Of a DNA stretch of 36,010 bases, positions 1 to 7,904 are shown in pieces. Location: contig NZ_JAALFC010000016.1 of NCBI RefSeq assembly GCF_011058155.1, positions 1-36,010 of the forward strand, read 5' to 3'. Origin of the DNA: Litoribacterium kuwaitense (GTDB taxonomy: Bacteria; Bacillota; Bacilli; Bacillales; DSM-28697). The notes beneath the pieces were generated by a model. That model was not told the DNA's origin. It made no database searches and saw only the letters and a program-made list of their open reading frames with translations. The position numbers and the translations under genes are program-made. Every line of letters starts with the position of its first letter. The first letter of the stretch is position 1.

Positions 1-545
1 GCTACTCGTTACGACAAGTTGGCCACGTCCTTCCTAGCATTTGTATACGTAGCTGCAATTTTCAAATTGACACAGTGACGAGTTTTCAGACACGACCTAA
101 TTGTTTGCCATACCATTTGCATTTATACTCTAACATTGCTCTGAATTGTGACCATGATACTTCGCTGATCGCTTTAGCTAACTTGTGGTTTTTGATGATT
201 TCAGTCGAGATTTTTTGCAAATAATCTGTTCTTGCATTCGCTATTTTTTCGTGAATCCGCGCTACTTTACGTTTTTGCTTTTGATAGTTCTTTGCTTCAT
301 CTAATTTACATTTTCGTTTTAATGCTAATTTCTGTCGTCTAGACAGAATACGTTGTTCTTTTGCTAGTTTTTCTTCTAATGTGCGAAACCATTGAGGGTT
401 GCCAAATATGACCAACGTCAATACCGACAGAAGAACCTGTTTTTTCTAATGAATGATTAATGAAGTCGCCAATGACAGTAAGCTTGTCTTCAAACCCACG
501 CACGTCTCCGTAGCTTCTTTGCCCAATACACTTCATCACTAACAA
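1..545 (-). pseudogene. IS200/IS605-type TnpB remnant (frameshifted, cut by window edge)
   Basis: Two frames together resemble the middle and end of a TnpB (OrfB) protein. The piece at 339-545 ends in the VGIDVG segment that opens the RuvC-like core. The reading then shifts to the frame at 86-421, which carries the typical stretch [16 protein letters not shown] and, near its end, [11 protein letters not shown]. Below position 86 a further frame change is needed to read CQFENCSY, resembling half of the zinc ribbon, and KDVANLS. At least two frameshifts mean it is not functional. No TnpA, transposon ends or omega-RNA could be defined. TnpB proteins are RNA-guided nucleases associated with IS200/IS605 elements; this copy is a relic. 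Confidence 0.75.
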
Positions 546-624
546 GCGATTTCATATTTTTCGTAGGAGCTCAGATCGTAGAATTGAATGGAATTTGTTT
601 GTCAAGCTAGTCAGATGTAAATTT

Positions 625-664
625 AAAACGTCGATTTCCTGCACATACGGAAATCGACGTTTTT
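625..664. terminator. Intrinsic terminator downstream of the MFS exporter
   Basis: A 15-bp perfect stem (625-639 with 649-663) around a 9-nt loop, with A-rich and T-rich flanks, so it can work on both strands. It lies just past the stop codon of the minus-strand exporter gene. Confidence 0.85.
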
Positions 665-672
665 ATTTAAGG

Positions 673-2058
673 TTAATCTGGTTGATGCTTTGGTAAACTC
701 AGTGTAATGAATAGCGCGACGACGGCGACACAAGCAATCGCTAAAAACAAGTCCGAATAATGGCTAGCTTCAAAGGAATAAAGCGGGTTTAATGCACTTT
801 CTGCTTCCCGACGAGCTGAGAGAAAGGCGCCGATTAAAGCCGAGCCGACACCTGTCCCGAGAAATAACGCACTTTGAAACAAACCCATCCCGACCCCAAC
901 TTGTTCCTTTGTTAAGGTTGATACGGCGAAGTTATTCGCAGGAGAGTTAATTAGCGCATACGCTAGCCCGGCGCCGAATACACCAACAGCCATCCATAGT
1001 GGAGAAGCTCCAGCAAACAATGACATGAAAAGCGTAGACACGACCATTGTGATTAAACCTGCACTTAATAGATATTTTGGTTTAATCCGGTCTGACCAAT
1101 GACCGACGATAGGTGATAAAATCGCAACCGTAGCTCCACCTGGAAGGAGTAATAACCCTGCTTCTGCTGGTGCCAAATGATGAACTTCCACGACAAGCAG
1201 CGGGATAAAAACAAGGATCGGAAAATACGCGAACATTGCTAAGAAGATAATAAACACCGCACGAACATACATCCCGTTTTTTAATAAGACAGGTGGGATA
1301 AATGGACGTTGTGCTTTTGCTATCCGAATCGTCAAAACAATAAAAGCAAGCAGTGATACACTGAGGCTCGTGATCGTAGAAACTGAGAAAAATCCACTTG
1401 TTTCGGCTAAAGTTACACTATATAAAAATAAGCCGATGGCAAGCCCAAGAGAAACGCCGCCGATCATGTCAAATGAGCGATCTTCAGCATCTAATGGTTC
1501 GATTTTTTGCATGGAAATTTGCGCCCCGATTACAAGCAAAATGCCTATTGTAAAAGTGACCCAAAATAGTGACTGCCAGCCTAACCATTGCCCGACGATT
1601 CCGCCAAAAATGGGACCGAGCGCTGTCCCGATTCCAATACTTCCAGCAATAATGCCTAAAACAGCACCACGCTGTCCAGGGGGATATACTCGTGAAATGA
1701 CGACAATCGAGACGACCGATATAGACGCCATTCCAGCCCCCATAATCATTCTTCCAGAAACCAATACAGCTAGGTTTGGTGCCAATGCACAAATCAAGCT
1801 GCCGATCGTTAAGATCAAGACACCGATTGTAAAGAGCTTTCTAGCTTCAACGAAATCAGAGATTCGTCCATAGAATGGAATGGCGATCGCCAAGACGAGC
1901 GCTACCCCGCTGACAACCCAACTAATTTGCGATTCAGAGCCGCCCACATCTCCACCAATCATACTGAGAACGGGAGTGACCATATCAACAGAGACACCGG
2001 ATAGTAACACAGATGCAGCAAGCACGAAAATCAATAATTTATGATGTTGTATTTTCAT
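673..2058 (-). CDS. MFS drug exporter, DHA2 family (14 TM)
   Basis: A 461-residue inner-membrane protein with about 14 hydrophobic helices. This is the architecture of the DHA2 drug:H+ antiporters, which include Tet(L), Tet(K) and FexA-like phenicol exporters. After helix 4 it carries the antiporter motif C pattern, seen as GTALGPIFGG around residues 144-153, and a motif-A-like GRISDFVEARK loop after helix 2. The ATG at 2056-2058 is preceded by AGGAGGA at a normal distance. That ribosome site sits in the 3' arm of a strong hairpin behind a tiny leader ORF (separate entries), so translation is probably induced by a ribosome-targeting drug. The substrate cannot be read from sequence; a phenicol, tetracycline or similar drug is an inference. 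It is transcribed alone and ends at a strong terminator. Confidence 0.85.
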   Translation of the reverse strand: MKIQHHKLLIFVLAASVLLSGVSVDMVTPVLSMIGGDVGGSESQISWVVSGVALVLAIAIPFYGRISDFVEARKLFTIGVLILTIGSLICALAPNLAVLVSGRMIMGAGMASISVVSIVVISRVYPPGQRGAVLGIIAGSIGIGTALGPIFGGIVGQWLGWQSLFWVTFTIGILLVIGAQISMQKIEPLDAEDRSFDMIGGVSLGLAIGLFLYSVTLAETSGFFSVSTITSLSVSLLAFIVLTIRIAKAQRPFIPPVLLKNGMYVRAVFIIFLAMFAYFPILVFIPLLVVEVHHLAPAEAGLLLLPGGATVAILSPIVGHWSDRIKPKYLLSAGLITMVVSTLFMSLFAGASPLWMAVGVFGAGLAYALINSPANNFAVSTLTKEQVGVGMGLFQSALFLGTGVGSALIGAFLSARREAESALNPLYSFEASHYSDLFLAIACVAVVALFITLSLPKHQPD

Positions 2059-2064
2059 ATATAT

Positions 2065-2095
2065 CCTCCTAAAAAATATGTGTATTTTTAGGAGG
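2065..2095 (-). promoter_or_regulatory. Translational attenuator hairpin masking the exporter's ribosome site
   Basis: CCTCCTAAAAA and TTTTTAGGAGG form an 11-bp perfect stem with a 9-nt loop. On the minus strand the 3' arm contains the AGGAGG ribosome site of the exporter, and the 5' arm contains the last codons and stop of the leader ORF. There is no run of T after the stem, so it is not a terminator. This is the arrangement of inducible cat, erm and tet leaders: a ribosome stalled in the leader opens the stem and frees the ribosome site. Confidence 0.8.
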
Positions 2096-2117
2096 TTACA
2101 TCAATTGTTTTTACCAC
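2088..2117 (-). CDS. 9-residue leader peptide of the exporter
   Basis: Reads GTG GTA AAA ACA ATT GAT, then GTA ACC TCC TAA, giving MVKTIDVTS. Its ribosome site AGAGGTG (2124-2130) lies 6 nt upstream of the GTG. The final codons and stop lie inside the 5' arm of the anti-ribosome-site hairpin. The start resembles the Met-Val-Lys-Thr-Asp start of the cat-86 leader, whose first residues inhibit peptidyl transferase, and 9 codons is a common length for cat-type leaders. Function is inferred from position and similarity only. A second minimal ORF, ATG TAA, overlaps it in another frame. Confidence 0.65.
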   Translation of the reverse strand: MVKTIDVTS

Positions 2118-2183
2118 TGCCTACACCTCTACTGATTTTTTAAGCAACAAAACACGACGTCCGTTCTAATTCAAATACCTTAG

Positions 2184-2213
2184 TATGAATCGTATCATAT
2201 GGCAAGATGTCAA
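2184..2213 (-). promoter_or_regulatory. Candidate sigma-A promoter of the exporter leader
   Basis: On the minus strand, a perfect -35 TTGACA (2208-2213) is followed after 18 nt by TTCATA (2184-2189), a weak -10. It lies about 70 nt upstream of the leader ORF. The -10 is the uncertain part. Confidence 0.4.
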
Positions 2214-2283
2214 TAAAGCTTCGTTGGATTTTCGTTTTGTTATTTTTAAAGGTTTATTCTATCTGCGATATCGTTAAACGAGG

Positions 2284-2289
2284 TATAAT
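2284..2289 (+). promoter_or_regulatory. Candidate -10 element for glcDF
   Basis: A perfect TATAAT lies about 100 nt upstream of the glcD start. No good -35 is found at the right distance, so the promoter may need an activator or be spurious. Confidence 0.35.
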
Positions 2290-2392
2290 GAAATAAAATA
2301 TCATTCTCATATATTTTTGATAAAACTGATTTTCGGACAAGAGCTATAAGTTATTATCTGAAGTATAAGAATTATTGAAAGGAGCTGTTCTC

Positions 2393-3799
2393 ATGCATGA
2401 AGAAGCTATTCAATATTTTTCGGAATTGCTCGGAGAACAACACGTCCGTTTTTCTGAGGCAGATCGTCTCGTTTATTCATACGACGGCACCCCGGGTTTT
2501 CAAGCAATGCCTGATTGCATCGTGTCTCCGGAAACGACAGCAGAGGTTGCTGCGATCGTTCGCTATTGTCAGAAACACCGCATTCCTATCGTCCCTCGCG
2601 GCTCAGGCACGAACTTGAGTGCCGGGACGTGCCCAACACGAGGTGGCGTCGTCCTTTTGTTTACGCGCATGAAGCAAATTCTTGAGCTTGATCCGGAAAA
2701 TCTAACGATGACGGTTCAGCCAGGAGTCATTACGAAAGAGATTCATCAGGCAGCAGAACACATAGGTCTATTTTATCCGCCTGATCCGTCATCGCAGTCT
2801 ATTTCAACGATCGGAGGCAATATTAATGAAAATTCTGGCGGATTGAGGGGACTCAAGTATGGCGTCACAAAAGATTATGTCCTAGGTTTGGAAGTTGTCC
2901 TTGCGAATGGTAACGTCATTCGGACAGGGGGGAAACTGGCGAAAGATGTTGCCGGCTATGACTTAACCAAATTGTTAGTCGGATCAGAAGGCACTTTAGG
3001 TATTGTGACCGAGGCGACATTAAAATTATTGCCTGTCCCTGAAACGAAGAAAACGATATTGGCTTCATTTACCTCTATTGAGGCGGCGGGACGAGTTGTT
3101 TCACAGATTATTGCAAATAAAATCATACCAGCGACGCTCGAATTTATGGATCAAGGGACGATGAAAGCTGTTGAAGCGTACACGCATGTAGGACTCCCAA
3201 CAGAAGCTGAGGCGGTGTTATTGATTGAACAAGATGGTGCCGAAGCCGTCGTTTTAAGAGATATCGAACAGATGATAGCCATTTGCCGTGCGGCTGAAGC
3301 CGTGAATATATCTGTTGCGACAACGGAAGCCGAAGCGGAACAGCTGCGCGCGGCTCGGCGCAGTGCCTTATCAGCGCTAGCCCGTTTGCGTCCGACGACC
3401 ATTTTAGAAGATGCCACTGTTCCGCGAGCACGCGTGGCTGAAATGGTCAATGCGATTTCCGAGATTGCTAAACAGCACAGCGTGGCGATTTGTACTTTTG
3501 GGCATGCAGGCGACGGAAATTTACATCCGACGTGCGTAACCGATGCTCGAGATGCAGCGGAGATGGGGCGTGTAGAGCAGGCGTTTGAAGATATTTTTGC
3601 CAAGGCGATTGATCTTGGTGGGACGATTACCGGCGAACACGGCGTCGGTGAAATGAAGTCACCCTATTTAGCTTGGAAAGTAGGTGACGCAGGGGTACAG
3701 GTGATGAAGTCGTTAAAGCATAGCTTTGATCCGCAAAACATCATGAATCCCGGAAAAATGTTTGCGAAAGAAGAGCGTAAAAGGGTGGTATTGTCATGA
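2393..3799 (+). CDS. glcD: Glycolate oxidase subunit GlcD (FAD-linked)
   Basis: A 468-residue flavoprotein of the GlcD/D-lactate dehydrogenase family, expected to oxidise glycolate (or a related 2-hydroxy acid) to glyoxylate together with GlcF. The PCMH-type FAD-binding domain shows PRGSGTNLSAGT at residues 68-79 and GGNINENSGG near 140. The C-terminal FAD-oxidase domain shows HAGDGNLHPT near 370 and GEHGVGEMKSP near 412, the catalytic-domain signatures. I chose the ATG at 2393 because GAAAGGAG (2377-2384) sits 8 nt upstream; an in-frame TTG at 2375 precedes that ribosome site. The stop overlaps the glcF start as ATGA, so the two are translationally coupled. No GlcE is present, as in the Bacillus ysfC-ysfD pair. 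D-lactate or another 2-hydroxy acid is possible as substrate. Confidence 0.88.
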   Translation: MHEEAIQYFSELLGEQHVRFSEADRLVYSYDGTPGFQAMPDCIVSPETTAEVAAIVRYCQKHRIPIVPRGSGTNLSAGTCPTRGGVVLLFTRMKQILELDPENLTMTVQPGVITKEIHQAAEHIGLFYPPDPSSQSISTIGGNINENSGGLRGLKYGVTKDYVLGLEVVLANGNVIRTGGKLAKDVAGYDLTKLLVGSEGTLGIVTEATLKLLPVPETKKTILASFTSIEAAGRVVSQIIANKIIPATLEFMDQGTMKAVEAYTHVGLPTEAEAVLLIEQDGAEAVVLRDIEQMIAICRAAEAVNISVATTEAEAEQLRAARRSALSALARLRPTTILEDATVPRARVAEMVNAISEIAKQHSVAICTFGHAGDGNLHPTCVTDARDAAEMGRVEQAFEDIFAKAIDLGGTITGEHGVGEMKSPYLAWKVGDAGVQVMKSLKHSFDPQNIMNPGKMFAKEERKRVVLS

Positions 3800-5130
3800 A
3801 ACACGCAGCGGACATCCAACAAGCATTTAACAGACGGTTGGATGAAGGAGAACTGATGAACTGCATGCGATGCGGGTTTTGTTTACCGGCTTGTCCAACG
3901 TATTTACAAACGGGTGGAGATGAATTGCATTCTCCTCGAGGACGAATTGCCTTAATGAAGGCTGTTCATGATGGGCAAATGATGCCGACGGAGGAAATGA
4001 AAGAATCGCTCAACGTCTGCTTAGGCTGTCGGGCGTGTGAGCCAGCCTGCCCAGCCGGTGTCACGTATGGTCATTTGCTTGAAGAATCGAGAGCCATTTT
4101 TGCCGAGTATGAAGCGAAAGGACCGCTCAAGAAAATGGTTTTTAAAGAGTTATTTCCGAAAAAGAAACGGATGGAGCAAACCGTAGGGGCGTTACGGCTC
4201 TATCAGAAATCGGGCCTCCAACAGTTGACACGTCAGCTAGGTTTTCTCTCCCTTTTTCCTGCTGGGATGAAGGAGATGGAAAAAACGCTTCCGGACGTGT
4301 TGCCGAAAACGGAACGACAGCATGCGGAGGTATACCGGGCTGTCGGGGAAACGCAAGCCAAAGTCGCTTTTTTCGCAGGCTGCTTGATGGATACGCTCTT
4401 CCATGCAACGAACAAGCATACGATTCATCTGTTACAGCTTGCAGGCTGTGAGGTGACGGTGCCAAAGCAACAAGGGTGCTGTGGTGCGCTCCACGGTCAT
4501 GCAGGAGAAAAAACAGAAGCGATCGCTATGGCAAAGCGGAACATCGCAGCGTTTGAACAGTCGGAAGCGGATTATATCGTAGGAAATGCTGGCGGCTGTG
4601 GTGCATTTCTTGAAGAGTATGATACGTTGCTTGCCCAGGAAGGAGAAGATTGGCGACGAAGGGCACAGACGTTTACCGGCAAAATGCACGATTTTTCGAG
4701 CATCCTGACTTTGCACGACTTTACGGAAAAGGTGCCCCTTCAAGGCACAGGTGAGCGGATCACCTTTCAAGATTCCTGCCATCTGCGCAACGGTCAGCGT
4801 GTGTTTAAAGAGCCAAGGTTTCTTCTCCAGTCAATTGCGCACACAGAATATGTTGAGATGCAAGGAGCGGACACATGCTGTGGTTCTGCAGGCATTTATA
4901 ACATCGTTCAGCCAGATATGGCGGCGTCTATTCTCGCTGATAAAATGGTGCATGCGAATGAGACGAAAGCAGCAATCATCGTCACTGCGAACCCTGGCTG
5001 TCTGTTACAAATGAAGGCTGGCATTGAGCAGCATGGTGAGGATGAGAACGTCGAAGCGCTCCATCTAGCAGACTTCTTGTGGGAGTGTATTGCTAAGGAT
5101 GTGCGCGAGCAGGTACAGCTGCTTGCATAA
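3796..5130 (+). CDS. glcF: Glycolate oxidase iron-sulfur subunit GlcF
   Basis: A 444-residue electron-transfer partner of GlcD. Two ferredoxin-type 4Fe-4S motifs are visible: CMRCGFCLPACP at residues 23-34 and CLGCRACEPACP at 75-86. They are followed by two cysteine-rich CCG domains with CCGALHG near 228 and CCGSAGIYN near 361. Length and order match GlcF/YsfD. The ATG overlaps the glcD stop by 4 nt. The complex is expected to be membrane-associated and to pass electrons from glycolate to the quinone pool. The gene ends at a weak hairpin shared with the convergent gene downstream. Confidence 0.9.
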   Translation: MKHAADIQQAFNRRLDEGELMNCMRCGFCLPACPTYLQTGGDELHSPRGRIALMKAVHDGQMMPTEEMKESLNVCLGCRACEPACPAGVTYGHLLEESRAIFAEYEAKGPLKKMVFKELFPKKKRMEQTVGALRLYQKSGLQQLTRQLGFLSLFPAGMKEMEKTLPDVLPKTERQHAEVYRAVGETQAKVAFFAGCLMDTLFHATNKHTIHLLQLAGCEVTVPKQQGCCGALHGHAGEKTEAIAMAKRNIAAFEQSEADYIVGNAGGCGAFLEEYDTLLAQEGEDWRRRAQTFTGKMHDFSSILTLHDFTEKVPLQGTGERITFQDSCHLRNGQRVFKEPRFLLQSIAHTEYVEMQGADTCCGSAGIYNIVQPDMAASILADKMVHANETKAAIIVTANPGCLLQMKAGIEQHGEDENVEALHLADFLWECIAKDVREQVQLLA

Positions 5131-5170
5131 AAGTTGACCGCTGTCTCACCATGTCCGAGTAACAACATAA

Positions 5171-5220
5171 GGGCTGAGCGTACGTTATACCGTGTATGTT
5201 GCAGCCCTCGTATTATTTTT
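5171..5220 (+). terminator. Probable terminator after glcF
   Basis: GGGCTG (5171-5176) pairs with CAGCCC (5202-5207) across a long, partly self-complementary loop, followed by a T-rich tail at 5211-5220. It is weaker than the other terminators in the window. Confidence 0.5.
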
Positions 5221-6037
5221 CAATCGTTCGCTTCGCTTTTTTAATGATGCGCGCGGTTGCTTTTGTTTTCGACTCTTTATCCCATCGTTCACACAGGTGC
5301 AGCACCCATTCAGGCTGTGTCTTACTCGCATCGTTCAGCCAATTCCCTACAGAATCTTGTACATAAGTTGAAGGGTCTGATTTGAGGTGCTCGAGAATAG
5401 GGGCAGCTTTCTCTGGCTGTTGTTTTAACAGGTCAATATGTTTTGTCCATACGCCGCGGGGACGAATCACTTCACTTGAAAATCTACGAATATTTTCATC
5501 ATCGCTTTGCGCCCATTTGGTTAACAGTGCAATGCTCCGGTCCATTTCATCAGCAAGATTTTGCCGAACGGACATCCAAGCAATTTCTCGTACACCGAAA
5601 TGATGGTCTGCTGCAAATGGGTAGATGTACGCTAGTTTTTCTTCTAATGAATGATGTTGCAACTGATGTAAAAAGGCAGCCCAGCAACGAACGCTGTCTG
5701 AAGTATGCTTGGAGCAAAAGGCAAGCAATGCTTCCTGTTTATGTAAACTTTGATCTTTCATGATTTGATGAAGCTGCTGTCCGATAAGACGAATCGCTTT
5801 TAGACCTGTTTCGGCTTTCTGAGCAGTCAATTCAGAGGACATGGCTGCAAGCTCTTCAGCGGTCACTTGAGTTGGAAGGACGTGTTTTAATAAAGTTGGG
5901 TGGTGAACCGCTTGCCATTCAACAAGATTGACGCTTTCTATTTTTCCTTCATTAAGCAATACGAGCACATTTTGCGCGAGCTCACTCCCTTTTCGAGCGC
6001 CCTTTCGAGTTAAGATCGTTTGGCTGATGTCAGTCAC
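5213..6037 (-). CDS. DNA alkylation repair protein, AlkC/AlkD-like HEAT-repeat family
   Basis: A 274-residue all-helical protein without membrane segments. The middle and C-terminal parts show the family's HEAT-like repeats: FGVREIAWMSVRQ, then RRFSSEVIRPRGVW, then STYVQDSVGNWLNDASK. The last segment is typical of the alkylpurine DNA glycosylase-like proteins AlkC and AlkD of Bacillus, which excise N3/N7-alkylated purines. Assignment between the AlkC and AlkD branches is uncertain. It is transcribed alone, convergent with glcF. Catalytic function in this copy is inferred from family membership. Confidence 0.75.
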   Translation of the reverse strand: MTDISQTILTRKGARKGSELAQNVLVLLNEGKIESVNLVEWQAVHHPTLLKHVLPTQVTAEELAAMSSELTAQKAETGLKAIRLIGQQLHQIMKDQSLHKQEALLAFCSKHTSDSVRCWAAFLHQLQHHSLEEKLAYIYPFAADHHFGVREIAWMSVRQNLADEMDRSIALLTKWAQSDDENIRRFSSEVIRPRGVWTKHIDLLKQQPEKAAPILEHLKSDPSTYVQDSVGNWLNDASKTQPEWVLHLCERWDKESKTKATARIIKKAKRTIEK

Positions 6038-6190
6038 GAACGCTTCCCCCTTTTACGAAGCCTATATGAAGAAAAATCTCTGCTAATATTATATCATTAA
6101 ACAGTCTGTACTACATTCGAGCGGTTTTCCCTTGTTGATATGAATGAAGCTGTGTCGTAGTGCTGACTTGATTTTAACATTGACACGGCT

Positions 6191-6219
6191 TTGACACAAA
6201 ATTGTGATCTTCGTTTAGA
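6191..6219 (+). promoter_or_regulatory. Sigma-A promoter of the oxidoreductase gene
   Basis: TTGACA (6191-6196), a 17-nt spacer, then TTTAGA (6214-6219). It lies about 70 nt before the ATG at 6286 and rules out the earlier in-frame TTG at 6220 as a start. A small palindrome, ACAAAATTGT, lies in the spacer and could be an operator. Confidence 0.65.
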
Positions 6220-6285
6220 TTGAATTTGAGTGAACAAGGGAAAACTATTTTAGAATATTGCATTAAAAAGAGGAGTGAATATCCC

Positions 6286-7227
6286 ATGAAAGCGGTCGTA
6301 ATTGAGCAGTACGGTGGCAAAGAACAATTAGTTGAACGTGACATAGAAAAGCCAGTTCCAGGTAAAGGCCAAGTATTAGTAGAAGTTAAGGCAACATCAG
6401 TCAATCCAATCGATTGGAAGGTTCGCGAAGGTTATTTACAATCGATGATGGACTGGGAATTTCCCATAATTTTAGGGTGGGATGTCGCTGGATTTGTTAA
6501 AGAGGTAGGCGAAGGCGTAGACGAATGGAAGCCTGGGGATGAGGTGTTTGCAAGACCTCAGACAACACGCTTCGGGACGTATGCAGAATTTACAGTTGTC
6601 GATGCTCATCTTTTGGCGCAATTACCTCAACATGTGAGTATGACAGAAGCTGCTGCCGTACCACTTGCTGGGTTAACAGCATGGCAAGGTATGTTTGATC
6701 ATGCCGCCCTTAAAGAAGGCGAAAAGATTCTTATTCATGCAGGTGCAGGTGGTGTTGGTCATTTGGCAATTCAGCTGGCAAAGGCAAAGGGTGCTTACGT
6801 CATCACGACATGCAGTGCAAAAAACGCCTCATTTGTCCGTGAACTCGGGGCTGATGAAGTGATAGACTACAAAACTACCGATTTTTCAGAAGTGGTGAAC
6901 GACGTGGACGTCGTGTTTGATACTGTTGGTGGCGAAGTCATGAATAAAAGCTTTCAAGTGTTGAAAAAAGGGAGCGGTCGTCTCATCTCAATTACGGGAC
7001 AACCGGATGCTGATGAGGCTAAAAACGCCGGAATTTCTGCAAGTGGGTTTTGGTTACAACCAAATGGAGAACAGCTCAAGGAACTAGGAAAATTTTTAGA
7101 GAATGGGACGCTTCGTCCGTTGATTGCAGAAACCTTTGAGTTATCAAGTGAAGGAGTGCAAAAAGCACACGCTTTAAGTGAAACGGGGCACGCTCGCGGA
7201 AAAATTATAATTGCTATGCAGGGATAA
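6286..7227 (+). CDS. NADP-dependent zinc-type alcohol dehydrogenase / quinone oxidoreductase-like protein
   Basis: A 313-residue medium-chain dehydrogenase/reductase. The N-terminal GroES-like domain starts MKAVVIEQYGG and includes SVNPIDWKVREGY. The Rossmann domain carries AGAGGVGHLAIQLAKAKGA around residues 150-168. The Cys-rich structural-zinc lobe of true alcohol dehydrogenases is not seen, which points to the zeta-crystallin/quinone oxidoreductase branch that reduces quinones or enones with NADPH. The start at 6286 follows AGAGGAG at a normal distance. It has its own promoter and a strong terminator, so it is monocistronic. Substrate unknown. Confidence 0.85.
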   Translation: MKAVVIEQYGGKEQLVERDIEKPVPGKGQVLVEVKATSVNPIDWKVREGYLQSMMDWEFPIILGWDVAGFVKEVGEGVDEWKPGDEVFARPQTTRFGTYAEFTVVDAHLLAQLPQHVSMTEAAAVPLAGLTAWQGMFDHAALKEGEKILIHAGAGGVGHLAIQLAKAKGAYVITTCSAKNASFVRELGADEVIDYKTTDFSEVVNDVDVVFDTVGGEVMNKSFQVLKKGSGRLISITGQPDADEAKNAGISASGFWLQPNGEQLKELGKFLENGTLRPLIAETFELSSEGVQKAHALSETGHARGKIIIAMQG

Positions 7228-7282
7228 TAAGTATTCATGCCATTATGTTTTACAGCTCTAAATCTTTTAATAAGATCAATCA

Positions 7283-7328
7283 CGATAAAAATGACCAGCC
7301 TAAGTGTTTTATGGCTGGCTTTTTATCG
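7283..7328. terminator. Strong terminator after the oxidoreductase
   Basis: CCAGCC (7295-7300) pairs with GGCTGG (7313-7318), extended by CGATAAAAA and TTTTTATCG flanks, giving a long stem with a T tract. It is nearly symmetrical and probably bidirectional. Confidence 0.8.
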
Positions 7329-7465
7329 TTTTTCCTCATTTTGTTACAAAGAAATTTTAGAGGGTTTGCAACCAAATACAATTTAGATTCGTATATACTA
7401 TAGTAGAAACGATGATAGATGGGCTTTTGTGGCTTCTGTGGAGTGGAAAGGGGATTTACTTAATC

Positions 7466-7789
7466 ATGCAACGGTACCGGCTGATGAAATTGATTTCGGG
7501 GATTTATGAGGCTCTTCTTGGAATCCCGATTCTTGGTGGTTTGATCGTCGTAGGCTTTCTTTACACGCCTTTATTTGTCGGCTTAATCCTTCATGTTATT
7601 ACACTTGCGATTGCACGAAAAGAAGGCGGTCCTACAGCAGGCAGTTTGTTTGGGATTGTAACGTCATGTATCGCCTGGATTCCGTTTGTCGGCATGATTA
7701 TGCATATCATCAGTGCCTTTGTACTGATCTTTGAAGGCGTAAAAGAAAAACCGATGAAGACATATAGCTCTTTTGAACGGCAGCCATAA
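7466..7789 (+). CDS. Small conserved membrane protein, unknown function
   Basis: A protein of about 107 residues with three or four hydrophobic helices: GIPILGGLIVVGFLYTPLF, then VGLILHVITLAIA, then GIVTSCIAWIPFVGMIMHI with a following hydrophobic stretch. I recognise it only as resembling short membrane proteins in other bacilli; no function is known to me. I prefer the ATG at 7466, preceded by GAAAGGGGA, over the ATG at 7412, which has no clear ribosome site. The gene is isolated between two terminators. Confidence 0.65.
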   Translation: MQRYRLMKLISGIYEALLGIPILGGLIVVGFLYTPLFVGLILHVITLAIARKEGGPTAGSLFGIVTSCIAWIPFVGMIMHIISAFVLIFEGVKEKPMKTYSSFERQP

Positions 7790-7842
7790 TAGCGTAGTAC
7801 TTTTAATCAATGAGCTAGACAAAACGATTGTATCTAAATGAA

Positions 7843-7875
7843 AAAAACAGCCTAGCAGTCGCAAAGGCTGTTTTT
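7843..7875. terminator. Bidirectional terminator between convergent genes
   Basis: AAAAACAGCC (7843-7852) pairs with GGCTGTTTTT (7866-7875). It serves the small membrane protein on the plus strand and the EamA transporter on the minus strand. Confidence 0.85.
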
Positions 7876-7904
7876 AGCATCTAGACATATTCTATGACAC
7901 GATC

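Noticed and set aside
1370-1873. Plus-strand 167-residue frame opposite the exporter
   Set aside because: It is a shadow of the exporter's codons, has no ribosome site, and reads as a low-complexity Pro/Thr/Ile sequence typical of antisense frames.
2375-2392. Earlier TTG start for glcD
   Set aside because: It precedes the clear ribosome site GAAAGGAG, which lies 8 nt before ATG 2393.
6220-6285. Earlier start for the quinone oxidoreductase-like gene
   Set aside because: The TTG at 6220 overlaps the -10 region of the promoter, so it cannot be in the transcript.
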